Counted from the stretch's first letter, positions 52,122 through 61,237 are shown. The stretch is DNA of 64,000 nucleotides from an uncultured Clostridia bacterium (GCA_945875335.1 CAMCKD010000001.1:248001-312000), one strand, 5' to 3'. Made by a program: numbers and translations. The notes: generated from the sequence alone by a model not told the origin.

Positions 52122-52148
52122 AAGACCACCTCGCTTTCAAAATGTTGC

Positions 52149-52652
52149 TTATACATTCAACTCAGATTCTGGAATCGCAATGACTCCATCTCTATGATTA
52201 TCTGGAATGTAAAAAACAACATCATCATCTTCTTCATCATCATTCTCAGCACCCATTATCATCTGAAGCTTTTGCATGGCTGCATTTTCCTCAATCTGCT
52301 GTATCGGGCTCATGCCTGACCACTCAATAATTGTCCTCGCAGCATTCAAATCACCACTCTTTAATACCTTCATAAAGAGCGCTCCCAGAATTGCCGCAAG
52401 GTTCGTCATATCCTCTTGGTCAAATCCCATCCTTTTGAGATTTGCCTTTACCTCTCCTATTGCCTCTTGCTGAAGGAAGTCTTTTGTAAGCTCTCGAAGC
52501 TCCTTTTTCTTCCTTCTCGCTTCTCCTGAAGCGATGCCTCCCTCTCTCGCAATACGCCGTTGTTCTTCCTTAGTTCTGCTGCTAAGAGGTATCAGGTTCT
52601 CATGTCCAGTTCTTTTCCCACTTTTCTCTGTTTTTTTCTCTTTTTCACTCAT
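52149..52652 (-). CDS. terS: Terminase small subunit
   Basis: 167 aa. It begins with a basic KGG-like region (IAREGGIASGEARRKKKELR), then a helical oligomerisation part and an acidic C-terminus. It recognises phage DNA and partners with the large subunit directly downstream. Confidence 0.75.
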   Translation of the reverse strand: MSEKEKKTEKSGKRTGHENLIPLSSRTKEEQRRIAREGGIASGEARRKKKELRELTKDFLQQEAIGEVKANLKRMGFDQEDMTNLAAILGALFMKVLKSGDLNAARTIIEWSGMSPIQQIEENAAMQKLQMIMGAENDDEEDDDVVFYIPDNHRDGVIAIPESELNV

Positions 52653-52680
52653 ATTTTAGGCTATTGCCATTCACCTCTAT

Positions 52681-53817
52681 TCATCGTGGATAAGCATAAG
52701 ATGATGAGCATGACGCTGATGAATCATTTCTTGTAATTCTATCTACACACTTCATAGCATTCTCAATGGTTTCAGACATATCTGTATATTTGTACTCTGC
52801 CATTCTCCCACAACAAATAAGACCTTCTTTATCGGCTTTGTCCCGATATTTCTGGTATTTTTCATTATTCACTCTATCATTAACCGGGTAGAAAGGCTCC
52901 ATTCCTCTCTTCCATTTGACTGGATATTCCTTGGAAATAACACTCTTCGGAGACGTTGTATCAAACACAAAATGCTTGTGTTCAATCGTTCTTGTATAGG
53001 GAACATCCTTATCCGTGTAATTCACAACTGCTACTCCCTGAACGTTCTCACAGTCATGGCTTTCCAATTCAAATTCCAACCCACGATATTCAAGTTCTCC
53101 AAATTCATATCCATAATACTCATCCAATGGACCAGTATAGATCACTCTCTTTGCTGACTTTGAGATAGATCTATTCTTGGTATAATCAATGCCAGTAAGA
53201 ACATAGCTATTTTCAAGCAGCTTTTCAATCAGCGCATTGTACCCAATTTCGGGAATGCCCTGCCATCTGTCATTGAAATAGTTGTTATCATAGGTAAATC
53301 TCAGAGGGATTCTACGCATAATATCTGGGGGAAGCTCTTTGCAGCTCTTCCCCCATTGCTTTTCCGTATATCCCTTTATCAGCTTCTCATAAATCTCTCT
53401 TCCAACGAGATTTAATACATGCTCTTCAAGATTCTGTGGGTGTTCATTCTTGACCCGAGTTTCCTCTATGAACCTCTTTGCTTCTTCAGGTGTCGTTGCA
53501 CCCCAAAGCTGGTTGAATGTATTCATGTTAAACGGGAGGTTGTACATTTCTCCTCGATAATTCGCAACAGGACTGTTCACGAATTTATTAAAGGAAGTGA
53601 ATCTATTTACATACTCCCAAACCTGAGGATTGCTCGTTCTAAATATATGCGCTCCATACAAATGCACATCAATCCCATGAATCTTTTCACACCTCAGATT
53701 GCCTCCAACGGATAACCTTCTGTCAATCACACAGCATTTACTTCCCCGACTTGTGAGAAGGTTGGCACATACAGCTCCACTTAATCCAGCTCCGACTATC
53801 AGATAGTCAAACTTCAT
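52681..53817 (-). CDS. glf: UDP-galactopyranose mutase
   Basis: 378 aa from the ATG at 53817, which overlaps the glycosyltransferase stop (ATGA). FAD motif LIVGAGLSGAVCANLL at the start, HLYGAHIFRTSN, YTEKQWGKSCKELP and GRMAEYKYTDMSETIENAM with the expected Arg/Tyr residues. Length is that of family members. It converts UDP-galactopyranose to UDP-galactofuranose using reduced FAD. Coupled translation with a glycosyltransferase argues that galactofuranose, or a related sugar, is its donor. Confidence 0.9.
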   Translation of the reverse strand: MKFDYLIVGAGLSGAVCANLLTSRGSKCCVIDRRLSVGGNLRCEKIHGIDVHLYGAHIFRTSNPQVWEYVNRFTSFNKFVNSPVANYRGEMYNLPFNMNTFNQLWGATTPEEAKRFIEETRVKNEHPQNLEEHVLNLVGREIYEKLIKGYTEKQWGKSCKELPPDIMRRIPLRFTYDNNYFNDRWQGIPEIGYNALIEKLLENSYVLTGIDYTKNRSISKSAKRVIYTGPLDEYYGYEFGELEYRGLEFELESHDCENVQGVAVVNYTDKDVPYTRTIEHKHFVFDTTSPKSVISKEYPVKWKRGMEPFYPVNDRVNNEKYQKYRDKADKEGLICCGRMAEYKYTDMSETIENAMKCVDRITRNDSSASCSSSYAYPR

Positions 53818-54719
53818 GTCTTTTTCCACCTTTGGTTAAGAATCTTCGGAGTGCAATTATTCCACTCTATTTCATGGTGAATACGATAGTTCGTAATTCC
53901 CTGCTTTCCAACCTTCACGAAACTAGGGCAGCATAGTACGGAGTAAAATGACTTTCGGTATGTACCATTGTCCTGGTATATATCTGTCATCCCACCTTTT
54001 GCCGATTGGGTTTCAGGAGTCTGTACTTGTAAATCCATCACGGAAAAACAAATGTTACCTCTGTGCCAATTCAAAATGGTAGTGGTTATATCATCATTCA
54101 TTCGCATCCTGAACCAGACAGGATGGTCTCTACGCATAAGAAATGACCCCATTGTTTTGGGAATCAGTTTCTTCTCCCAATTCTTTGACTTCACGCCCCC
54201 TAAATAATAAGAACTCAAAGATAGAGACAACCAGGTTATAGGAGCTGCATCCATATAATCACACAATACTGAAAACAATTTATCCAGGTTTGTGCAATTC
54301 GCATGCCTTACCCTCTGGCCCTCCTGATACCGATATGAGATGGCTGTGAAGTCGTCATCCAACTGGAGGTGATATTTGTATCCTAATTCATTTGCGAACT
54401 CTTGAATTTTGTTTCTGGCGAATACACCAACTCTTCTATCAGTGTCCATATCCCCAGTGTCTGTTCTGTCTGCTATTTCTTTTTTGTTAAACTGCAATAC
54501 TCTTCTTCCAAATTTCTCTCTATAGATTGGCTCCTGGCTGTCCTCATCATCAATCACAACATACCAATCTCCATGATAGTTATACTTCTCAAGCATAACC
54601 GCAGTTTTGAGGTCATTCGCTCTGCCATGGGACAAAATAAAAACCGCAAATCTCTTTTCTTTTCCTTCATACGGTTTCACGCTTTCATGGTATTTTCCAT
54701 CAATATATCTGTCATCCAT
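53814..54719 (-). CDS. TET-associated-type glycosyltransferase
   Basis: 301 aa, GT-A like: FAVFILSHGRANDL, then the acidic DxD region YHLQLDDDFTAI and a C-terminal HHEIEWNN. This matches the TET/JBP-associated glycosyltransferases described in phages that hypermodify DNA bases. No TET-like oxidase is in the window. The acceptor could be DNA or a virion protein. Co-translated with the UDP-galactopyranose mutase gene. Confidence 0.7.
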   Translation of the reverse strand: MDDRYIDGKYHESVKPYEGKEKRFAVFILSHGRANDLKTAVMLEKYNYHGDWYVVIDDEDSQEPIYREKFGRRVLQFNKKEIADRTDTGDMDTDRRVGVFARNKIQEFANELGYKYHLQLDDDFTAISYRYQEGQRVRHANCTNLDKLFSVLCDYMDAAPITWLSLSLSSYYLGGVKSKNWEKKLIPKTMGSFLMRRDHPVWFRMRMNDDITTTILNWHRGNICFSVMDLQVQTPETQSAKGGMTDIYQDNGTYRKSFYSVLCCPSFVKVGKQGITNYRIHHEIEWNNCTPKILNQRWKKT

Positions 54720-54738
54720 ATTTATTGCCCCAAATCCA

Positions 54739-55461
54739 TTATTCTGACTCTCTCAGCTTGGTAATTTCATCGAATAGCGTGCAATAACCATTCGCAATCG
54801 CATCATCAATGTCAATTATAACCAGTGCTGACTTTTCAAATAGCTCCTGTACCTCTTTGCTGGCATTGGCATAATACTCTGCGATGTTCCTATAATTGAA
54901 TACATTATGTCTCATAGCACCCAGCTTCAGAAACTCTTTCACATCATCAGGTATGTCAGCTTCCTCAATTTCTTCAATCAAAACCTCAGACTTGGATGTA
55001 TCTACCAACTCAGAAAGCTCAACTTCATTCCCTGTTGGCTCATACTGGGGTATCTTCACCTTCAGGCTGTATGTATCTGACAAAGCATTCTTATCATCAT
55101 CAAAAGAAAATCCAAATAATTCCATGTCAATGCCCTGAATATCAAACAGCTCTCCATCCAACAGCCCTAAATCCCAGCTGGAGAACTCGGCTGTCTTATT
55201 ATCAGCCAGTCGGAATGCCTTTATCTGTTCATCTGATAGGTCACTAGCCACAATTGTCGGAACCTCTGTCATCTTCAGCTTTTTGGCTGCCTCAAATCGT
55301 GTATGTCCGGCAACAATCACATTGTCCTTGTCCACAATGATAGGATTCTTGAATCCAAACTCTTTGATACTATTCTTGACATAATCGATTGCTTTCTTAT
55401 TCTTTCTTGGATTCTTCTCATACGGGATAATGCTGTCAATGCTTTGCATTACGATATCCAT
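54739..55461 (-). CDS. ParB/sulfiredoxin-like domain protein
   Basis: 240 aa from the ATG at 55461 (GGAGGTAAAA ahead). Residues 1-100 are a ParB N-terminal domain with ENPRxx-like EKNPRKNKKA, PIIVDKDNVIVAGHTRFEAA and RLADNKTAEFS. The C-terminal half is unknown. Phage ParB-like proteins of this kind have been found with DNA base modification enzymes and DNA methylases. First gene of the packaging operon, directly behind a terminator. Confidence 0.8.
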   Translation of the reverse strand: MDIVMQSIDSIIPYEKNPRKNKKAIDYVKNSIKEFGFKNPIIVDKDNVIVAGHTRFEAAKKLKMTEVPTIVASDLSDEQIKAFRLADNKTAEFSSWDLGLLDGELFDIQGIDMELFGFSFDDDKNALSDTYSLKVKIPQYEPTGNEVELSELVDTSKSEVLIEEIEEADIPDDVKEFLKLGAMRHNVFNYRNIAEYYANASKEVQELFEKSALVIIDIDDAIANGYCTLFDEITKLRESE

Positions 55462-55471
55462 TTTTACCTCC

Positions 55472-55508
55472 AAAATAAAACCAGAGCGCCGTTATTTCAG
55501 CGCTCTGG
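55472..55508 (-). terminator. Terminator ahead of the packaging/late operon
   Basis: Minus strand CCAGAGCGC/GCGCTCTGG stem then TTTTATTTT, ending 11 bp before the ParB-like gene start. Transcripts from upstream must terminate or read through here, so it could be a control point. Confidence 0.85.
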
Positions 55509-55593
55509 TATGAAAATGACATATTCGGGAATAGCAACTTTTCCCTTCCTCATCCTCTTTTTTGCTATGCTACACACTACCACATTCACCGTA

Positions 55594-55638
55594 GGAACTA
55601 CAAGGAACTTTATGGAACTTATAGGAACTTTATGGAAC
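55594..55638 (-). promoter_or_regulatory. Five phased GTTCC repeats
   Basis: GGAAC (GTTCC on the minus strand) begins at 55594, 55604, 55614, 55624 and 55634, exactly one DNA turn apart. The three central units share GTTCC[T/A]ATAA. They lie about 85-130 bp upstream of the terminator and packaging operon, in a gene-free 258-bp interval (55472-55726 has no gene). A cooperative activator or repressor site is the simplest reading. Confidence 0.7.
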
Positions 55639-55726
55639 CATTTCAAAAAAATTTTTTAATTTTAAGCTATAAATACTACAGGAGCTTTGTCAATACCCTT
55701 TTCACTGCACCGTGTCATCATTGTTT

Positions 55727-56068
55727 TTATTCTTCCTCTCCACAATCCACTTCGTTTATAGCAGATGACGGATGCTGCCAGTCACAGTAACAGAACAACC
55801 GATAGGCAAGAGCTTCGTTACCTCCCGCCTCATCTATGAAATCCCGCCCAGTATAACAATTGGACAATATGTAGTCATACTCCTCTGGGTCTGGTGTCCG
55901 ATATGCGGTTATTTCATTGAGACACATATCCGGGATGTATATGACTTCATCATCTGTTCGGAACTTATCTGCTTTGAATATCATACAGTCCTGACCAGGA
56001 ATAAGTGTTAGCATATCATCCAACGAAAATCCCTGGTGGAATCCTTCTTTAAGTTCTTCTTTTGTCAT
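55727..56068 (-). CDS. Conserved small phage protein
   Basis: 113 aa from the ATG at 56068 (MTKEELKEGFHQGF). Ends with LFCYCDWQHPSSAINEV, a motif I associate with a widespread Firmicute phage family of unknown function. Acidic. Confidence 0.6.
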   Translation of the reverse strand: MTKEELKEGFHQGFSLDDMLTLIPGQDCMIFKADKFRTDDEVIYIPDMCLNEITAYRTPDPEEYDYILSNCYTGRDFIDEAGGNEALAYRLFCYCDWQHPSSAINEVDCGEEE

Positions 56069-56107
56069 TATACCTTTCCATTTCATCTATACTTTAATCT
56101 TAATTCT

Positions 56108-56413
56108 CTATCTTTCATCATTGGCAATTAGCCAAATAAACCTCACATAATTGATTATATCCTGGCATTTCTCCAGCAAATCCTCTCTGTCAGAGAAGTT
56201 ATTCCTCTGAACCTTATCCCGAAGTGCAACCAAATGTTTTGTCATATATCCCCATGCGCATTGTGCCGATGTTCCACCCATTATCTCAGCTCCGGCATCA
56301 AAGTTATGTAAACAATCATCTGGTGAAGCATATTTCGCATTTTTCTGTTTTAAGGTTTCGAGTGAATTCCCATCCAACTCATCCAGCAATTTATCGAACC
56401 TTTCTCTGTTCAT
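56108..56413 (-). CDS. MazG/DUF1599-like phage protein
   Basis: 101 aa, all helical. KNAKYASPDDCLHNFDAG, WGYMTKHLVALRDKV and EKCQDIINYVRFIW follow the pattern of DUF1599/nucleotide-modification-associated and MazG-like proteins. Possibly acts on nucleotides; not proven. Confidence 0.65.
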   Translation of the reverse strand: MNRERFDKLLDELDGNSLETLKQKNAKYASPDDCLHNFDAGAEIMGGTSAQCAWGYMTKHLVALRDKVQRNNFSDREDLLEKCQDIINYVRFIWLIANDER

Positions 56414-56426
56414 ATTATGAACCTCC

Positions 56427-56804
56427 TTATTCCATTATTGATTTCATAAATTGATACTTTTTATTCAGTGCATCATATAGCTCCTCAATCATTTTTTCTA
56501 TTTCTTCTGCATCTTTTACTAAAACGGACGCCTTAGGAACTCCTTTTACTCTCTGCCTTGCCAATATCCACATTTCAACGTGTTCATCAACGTCAAAATC
56601 TTCGTATTGCTCCCACACTTTATGAACAAAGTCAGCTGCATCTTCATAGAAAACAGTCAGGATAAAATCTTCTCCTGCTGGGGAGTATTTTTCTAATTCA
56701 GCAATTTTTTGATTATTTCCATGTCTATCTTCCTGTTCGCTTAAATCAACCTTCCATCCCAAATTCTCAGCAACATCGATTAGTTTTTTCATTGCTATTT
56801 CCAT
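56427..56804 (-). CDS. Hypothetical phage protein
   Basis: 125 aa, acidic. Contains LEKYSPAGEDFILTVFYEDA and VWEQYEDFDVDEHVEMW, a pattern seen in unnamed Clostridia phage proteins. GAGGGG before the ATG. Confidence 0.55.
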   Translation of the reverse strand: MEIAMKKLIDVAENLGWKVDLSEQEDRHGNNQKIAELEKYSPAGEDFILTVFYEDAADFVHKVWEQYEDFDVDEHVEMWILARQRVKGVPKASVLVKDAEEIEKMIEELYDALNKKYQFMKSIME

Positions 56805-56831
56805 TTACAATGTCCCCTCTTTTTATTTTCT

Positions 56832-57041
56832 TCACCCTTTTATATAAATCATTTCTTCATCGAGCTTATCACTTTCAGGTACATAGTCTCCGTCGGGAAG
56901 TGGAATATCATCCCAAATCGATTCTATGTATTTTTTTACAGCGTTCAAGTCATTAGAATCAATATCATCTGGAAGTATAATTGTTTGCATTCCGTATACT
57001 TGCCAAACCATTCCAAATTTAACTTCTTTCAACAGTTCCAT
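56832..57041 (-). CDS. Small acidic phage protein
   Basis: 69 aa (MELLKEVKFGMVWQVYG start). Contains LPDDIDSNDLNAVKKYIES. The start is uncertain because the ribosome site is weak. Not recognised. Confidence 0.45.
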   Translation of the reverse strand: MELLKEVKFGMVWQVYGMQTIILPDDIDSNDLNAVKKYIESIWDDIPLPDGDYVPESDKLDEEMIYIKG

Positions 57042-57047
57042 CTCCAA

Positions 57048-57329
57048 CTACATATTATCGTTATCATCTTCTGCATTAGGGCAATACTCCAGGTAAAAGG
57101 TGAAATCAAATCCATCATTAGGATTATCGCTATAATAGAGGTCGCATATTGCAACTCCATATTTCTCATACACTTTGTTAACTATTTTATCAAGTAGTCT
57201 GTAATCCTTCGGAAGATAACATCCAAAATCTTGGTTGATTCCATCATACCGGAAAAAGTAGTTACCGGAGCTTGTATTATTTATTCCGGTTTCCACCATG
57301 TAATCTGCAATCTTTTCAGCTATATCCAT
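57048..57329 (-). CDS. Small acidic phage protein
   Basis: 93 aa with a strong GGGGGTG ribosome site. Mixed alpha/beta, acidic end. Not recognised. Confidence 0.5.
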   Translation of the reverse strand: MDIAEKIADYMVETGINNTSSGNYFFRYDGINQDFGCYLPKDYRLLDKIVNKVYEKYGVAICDLYYSDNPNDGFDFTFYLEYCPNAEDDNDNM

Positions 57330-57423
57330 ATAAACACCCCCCCATCTTTCAAGCCGACAAACCTATAAACTAGATAAGCCACTTGATTGCAGGAATATGG
57401 TTTTCTAGATCCTACTGAAGCAG

Positions 57424-57984
57424 CTAATCTTTCATTGCTTTCTCTACAGCCACTACAGCCGCTGTAAGAGATGGGAACCATTCTGCAAATATATCCTTAT
57501 CTCCTTTTGAAAGACTAACATTCAGAGGCGGCTTATCTTGAAATACTGTATCTGTTATATCCGCACTAACCACCCCAGAACTATTTACGGTTGTGACAAC
57601 ACAAAACCAGTTTCTCTTCTGCGGAAAACATGGACCAAAATACAGCCCAGCAGCAGTAAGACGCTGGAGCATTTTTGTTTGCGCTTTATTCGGTATTCCA
57701 TAGGACATATTATTCCATACAGCGATGTACCCGGTTTCTTGTGTAAGCCATTCCATCATATCGCAATAAAACTGTTTTGGAACAGCATTGTCCACATCAG
57801 CACGGCTCCAGTTATTCTTTTCCATCAGCACAGAAATCAGCTTTCCCTGGTGGGATGGAACTGCATACTCTACTACACCTTCAGGAGAAATCACGACCTC
57901 AAGGTAGTTATCAAACAGTTCTTGGTGGGTTTTTATCTTGAATCTACTGTGAAGCGCTTGCTGCTGCATATTATATTTGTCCAT
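57424..57984 (-). CDS. Hypothetical phage protein
   Basis: About 186 aa from the ATG at 57984. Contains NYLEVVISPEGVVEYAVPSH, then a Cys/Trp region and an Ala/Val-rich last helix. No family recognised. Followed by about 95 bp without a gene. Confidence 0.55.
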   Translation of the reverse strand: MDKYNMQQQALHSRFKIKTHQELFDNYLEVVISPEGVVEYAVPSHQGKLISVLMEKNNWSRADVDNAVPKQFYCDMMEWLTQETGYIAVWNNMSYGIPNKAQTKMLQRLTAAGLYFGPCFPQKRNWFCVVTTVNSSGVVSADITDTVFQDKPPLNVSLSKGDKDIFAEWFPSLTAAVVAVEKAMKD

Positions 57985-58019
57985 ATAGATTTTCTCCCAC
58001 ATATCACATTCTATGAAGC

Positions 58020-58502
58020 TCAGTCTTCGAGAGTTTCCACACCTTCCAACGCAAAAGGTTCACCATTCTCATAGGTGTCTTTTAGCACTGCTCGGATAGC
58101 ATTATAAATCGAAGAGCTTCTTACCTCTGCGCTTTTCCCACCATTGAAAAAGACACGATAGTTTCTCTCTTCCCCTTCTTCAGGAAACATCAAGTTTTCC
58201 TTTGCCCACTCCACGTCCAGAGTAGGTCTGTTCTCACCATGGCACTGGATGACAACCTCGCTTCCAATCATAAGTTGTCCGGCAAAATTCAACGGGTCAT
58301 TCAATAGAATCGCACTGATTTTTCCAGTGAATTTATCATCAGCCCACTTTTCTTTATCTTCTGGCGAGAGCCAACCCCATACGCCTTCTCCATTTATCCC
58401 TCTCATCCCATTCTCCGGGTTCGGGATATTGAACTTAATCCAGCCCTCTCTCTGCTGCTCATTGGTCAAAGACATATAGAAATCAGTTTTGTTCATCATC
58501 AT
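58020..58502 (-). CDS. Hypothetical phage protein
   Basis: 160 aa. GINGEGVWGWLSPEDKEKW and LNDPLNFAGQL suggest a compact beta fold found in other Firmicute phage proteins of unknown role. AAAGGGAGG precedes the ATG. Confidence 0.55.
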   Translation of the reverse strand: MMMNKTDFYMSLTNEQQREGWIKFNIPNPENGMRGINGEGVWGWLSPEDKEKWADDKFTGKISAILLNDPLNFAGQLMIGSEVVIQCHGENRPTLDVEWAKENLMFPEEGEERNYRVFFNGGKSAEVRSSSIYNAIRAVLKDTYENGEPFALEGVETLED

Positions 58503-58549
58503 TTTTTCCTCCCTTTATTTTTTCCTCATGGTCTTTCCAGGACAGACAA

Positions 58550-59146
58550 TTACTTTTCTGCATCACGCGCCACATAAAGGCTCTCATTATAAGCCCTTCC
58601 ATTCTTCTTTACTTGAACATTTACTTCTTTTGAGTCTTTTGCTTCAACAATGAACACTTTAACAACGGAAGAATATGGAATATTTTTCATTCCCTTTTGC
58701 TTCTTCAAAACCTTCCATGCCGCTTTCTTCACTTCTTCGGATTCCATATCCTTGCAAATATATCGGCTGGTCATTCTGCTCATTCTTTTTTTGCGGCTTT
58801 CTTCTGCCTCACTCTTTGAGCCAAAGTATCTTTCCCCATTTTCCTTGACTCCCAATTCGTAGAACTCAATTCTTTTAATAATTTCAATGTCATCATTCCA
58901 GATAATTTCACGCAAGCTGTTTGACAAAACATTTTTCGCTTTACCAACTGTAATCACAATTTCCCAATCCCAGTCAATCATCTTGTGTTCAGTCAAAACA
59001 CGGATTATTTCAGTCCCTTTTCGCAAATCAATCTTGCAAATTTCGCCCTGGGAGCCACCCATTGTATTGAAGTTAACCGCATAACCATCCGCTAAGTAAC
59101 CATTCACAATATCAGTATATACCCTTTCAATTTCATGCAATTTCAT
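58550..59146 (-). CDS. Hypothetical phage protein
   Basis: 198 aa from the ATG at 59146, with GGGAGG. N-terminal alpha/beta part (MKLHEIERVYTDIVNGYLA), then a Lys/Arg-rich segment around residue 115. First gene under the promoter at 59225-59253 with the shared leader. Not recognised. Confidence 0.6.
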   Translation of the reverse strand: MKLHEIERVYTDIVNGYLADGYAVNFNTMGGSQGEICKIDLRKGTEIIRVLTEHKMIDWDWEIVITVGKAKNVLSNSLREIIWNDDIEIIKRIEFYELGVKENGERYFGSKSEAEESRKKRMSRMTSRYICKDMESEEVKKAAWKVLKKQKGMKNIPYSSVVKVFIVEAKDSKEVNVQVKKNGRAYNESLYVARDAEK

Positions 59147-59168
59147 AGAAAGTCCTCCCATTCAATAA

Positions 59169-59181
59169 TCCATCTGGTTAA
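59169..59181 (-). promoter_or_regulatory. TTAACCAGATGGA leader element
   Basis: Exact copy on the minus strand, 44 nt below the -10 box, with a CGGG/CCCG hairpin between them. Confidence 0.65.
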
Positions 59182-59224
59182 GTTTCACTCTCAAAACAAT
59201 CGGGGCTTCAATCCCGACAGTTGT

Positions 59225-59253
59225 ATTATAACACAATATTGTTATTTTGTCAA
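59225..59253 (-). promoter_or_regulatory. Sigma-A promoter of an early operon
   Basis: Minus strand TTGACA (59253-59248), 17 bp, TATAAT (59230-59225) preceded by TGTGT. Confidence 0.85.
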
Positions 59254-59264
59254 TATTTCAGCAT

Positions 59265-59570
59265 TTATTCCTGAAGTAATCTCACTTCTAGCTCTTCGGT
59301 TTCCTGCTCTCTGAAAAAATCCCACTCTTCCGGCTCAAATCCAGCCATCACGCAGCCATCAATCATGCTGCTGGTCTGCTCTAAGGCATCAGGGTCAGCA
59401 TCAACCATGTCACCCCAGGTCAAGGCACCATCTCTGGTTACCATGTATTCTCCAATCTGGTAGGCAGCACTAGGCATTCCAAGGTACTTAGCTTTGATGC
59501 CTAGGCTGTTCTCGATGGCTTTAACCAGTTCCTTCCTGAGTTCTCCTGTTGCATTAAAATGTAAAATCAT
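59265..59570 (-). CDS. Conserved phage/mobile-element protein (often called virulence protein)
   Basis: 101 aa. LRKELVKAIENSLGIKAKYL then PSAAYQIGEYMVTRDGALTW is a pattern common in Clostridia prophages and conjugative elements, where databases name it virulence protein without evidence. Function unknown. Confidence 0.6.
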   Translation of the reverse strand: MILHFNATGELRKELVKAIENSLGIKAKYLGMPSAAYQIGEYMVTRDGALTWGDMVDADPDALEQTSSMIDGCVMAGFEPEEWDFFREQETEELEVRLLQE

Positions 59571-59693
59571 GCTGTTTTCCTCTTATTCTGCAGGAGTGAT
59601 TGCCCCCTTTGTGTGACACATATAAAGTGACAGGCTATTTCCCATCCTCCATCTTGTTCGGCAGCTTCTAATCAAATGCTGAATTACTCTTCT

Positions 59694-59921
59694 CTAAATA
59701 TCATAATGTGTCGTCGTTTCCCATGCAACATATTTGTTAACAGTATCAACACAAAGATTCCAATACTGAAATGGTTTTTCCTTACGAGCATGAAAGGCCG
59801 TAATTCCGACTCTTGCGTACTCATTGAAATGAATATATTCGACTATCTCAATCCGATCTGTCTTGGACAACCGACCAGTATCAACCATAGCCTGAAAAAT
59901 CAGTGCTTTTATATCAATCAC
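59694..59921 (-). CDS. Small phage protein
   Basis: 75 aa from a GTG at 59921, which has GGAGG at good spacing 20 bp after the previous stop. Helical. Not recognised; the interval 59571-59693 shows no gene. Confidence 0.5.
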   Translation of the reverse strand: MIDIKALIFQAMVDTGRLSKTDRIEIVEYIHFNEYARVGITAFHARKEKPFQYWNLCVDTVNKYVAWETTTHYDI

Positions 59922-59940
59922 ACTCAGACCTCCATCATCA

Positions 59941-60312
59941 TCACAACCGGATTTTTTTGCCAGTAACAACATCGACCACAGTTTCTCCAGCTCCAAAAGC
60001 CGCTCTCATTTCAGCCACATCTTCGGCACTATAGGGGAGTTTATTATTTCGGTATTCCATAAGCTCTTTTTCTACTTCCAAATCCCGTGCAGTGGCAGTT
60101 GCTTCGACATCGACGTTATCTGTAACAAGAGCAATTTTTTCCAGCATATCAGACATCACTACTCTACCAATGCAATTCCTGGCAACGCCTTTGTCATCAA
60201 TGGTAACCAGACCTGCTTCGAGGTCATTTCTCACTTTTTCCAACTCCTTCTCAGCATTAGCCTTCCAATACGCACCGAGCTTTCCGCTGAGTTCCATCAT
60301 GAATCTTGTCAT
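59941..60312 (-). CDS. Helical phage protein
   Basis: 123 aa, mostly helical and charged, with NKLPYSAEDVAEMRAAFGAG near the end. Good GGAGGAAG ribosome site. Not recognised. Confidence 0.55.
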   Translation of the reverse strand: MTRFMMELSGKLGAYWKANAEKELEKVRNDLEAGLVTIDDKGVARNCIGRVVMSDMLEKIALVTDNVDVEATATARDLEVEKELMEYRNNKLPYSAEDVAEMRAAFGAGETVVDVVTGKKIRL

Positions 60313-60356
60313 AGAACTTCCTCCTACTCAATCCTCATTTATCCATCTAAATTTGG

Positions 60357-61217
60357 TTACGCAGCCAGCGCATTTGCCAGCTGCTCAACCCTTTCACTTC
60401 TCTTGCTATACCAACATTTCTTGGTGTTATGCCACCGGAAGCCATTCTCCTTCAGCTTGTTAATCACTGTGGCATCAGGTTTTTCCTTAAAATACAACTC
60501 AATGCCATTCTTCTCCTCGTTGTGGACAATCATTACACGCCCAGAACCTTCAACAGGAACAACCACACTGGAGGAAGTCTCACCAGAAATCTTTTTCACC
60601 TTATTGTTCACGGTATAGGGCTTATTCCACTTTCCAATTTCGAGGTCGTACCAGAAGTTGACATCAAAATAGTCAATCATTCCATCGCAATCACTGAAGC
60701 GGTAACTCTTAATGAAGTCGTTTACATCCATCATTACGGCCTTTGCCCACTCAGTAGCACGATCTTCCCTCTCAACATAATAGGTATTTATCTGAATGCG
60801 CTTTGCTCCATTCAGAAGAGCCTCATACGGGCCGGAAACAAGAGCCACGCTAATGGTGCTTCCGCCAGAATAAGAACTGAAGGAAACAGAGAACTTGCAA
60901 TCTGGATATGCTTTCTTCACATACTCACGAATCTTTGCCGTAATCTCCTTCGTTGTCAAATACAGATTGTAATTCTTGCCTTTCCATCCATTCTGCGTGT
61001 AAAACTCATTTCGTGTGCTCTCAGCAGTCTCGTGGGTAGGCTCAGACGCAACCTTATTGTATGCCATCTTCAAGATGGGGAAAGTGCGGTCATATTCATC
61101 GTTAATCTTCTTCATGGTGTCTTCATCGCCGCCTCTATCGGGATGATTCTCCATCGCAAGCTTCCGGTACTTCTTCTTCAATTCATCCAAGGTGCTGCAA
61201 TCACTAAAGAATTTCAT
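60357..61217 (-). CDS. J-domain protein with LPD29-like domain
   Basis: 286 aa from the ATG at 61217, with GGAGG. Residues 1-60 are a J domain with the HPD tripeptide (AMENHPDRGGDEDTMKKIN). Residues 75-200 resemble the large-polyvalent-protein-associated LPD29 domain (TKEITAKIREYVKKAYPDCK). A C-terminal beta part (FRWHNTKKCWYSKRS) follows. It could recruit the host Hsp70 (DnaK) to a phage or incoming-DNA process. First gene under its own promoter. Confidence 0.75.
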   Translation of the reverse strand: MKFFSDCSTLDELKKKYRKLAMENHPDRGGDEDTMKKINDEYDRTFPILKMAYNKVASEPTHETAESTRNEFYTQNGWKGKNYNLYLTTKEITAKIREYVKKAYPDCKFSVSFSSYSGGSTISVALVSGPYEALLNGAKRIQINTYYVEREDRATEWAKAVMMDVNDFIKSYRFSDCDGMIDYFDVNFWYDLEIGKWNKPYTVNNKVKKISGETSSSVVVPVEGSGRVMIVHNEEKNGIELYFKEKPDATVINKLKENGFRWHNTKKCWYSKRSERVEQLANALAA

Positions 61218-61237
61218 AAACATCCTCCATTCAATTA

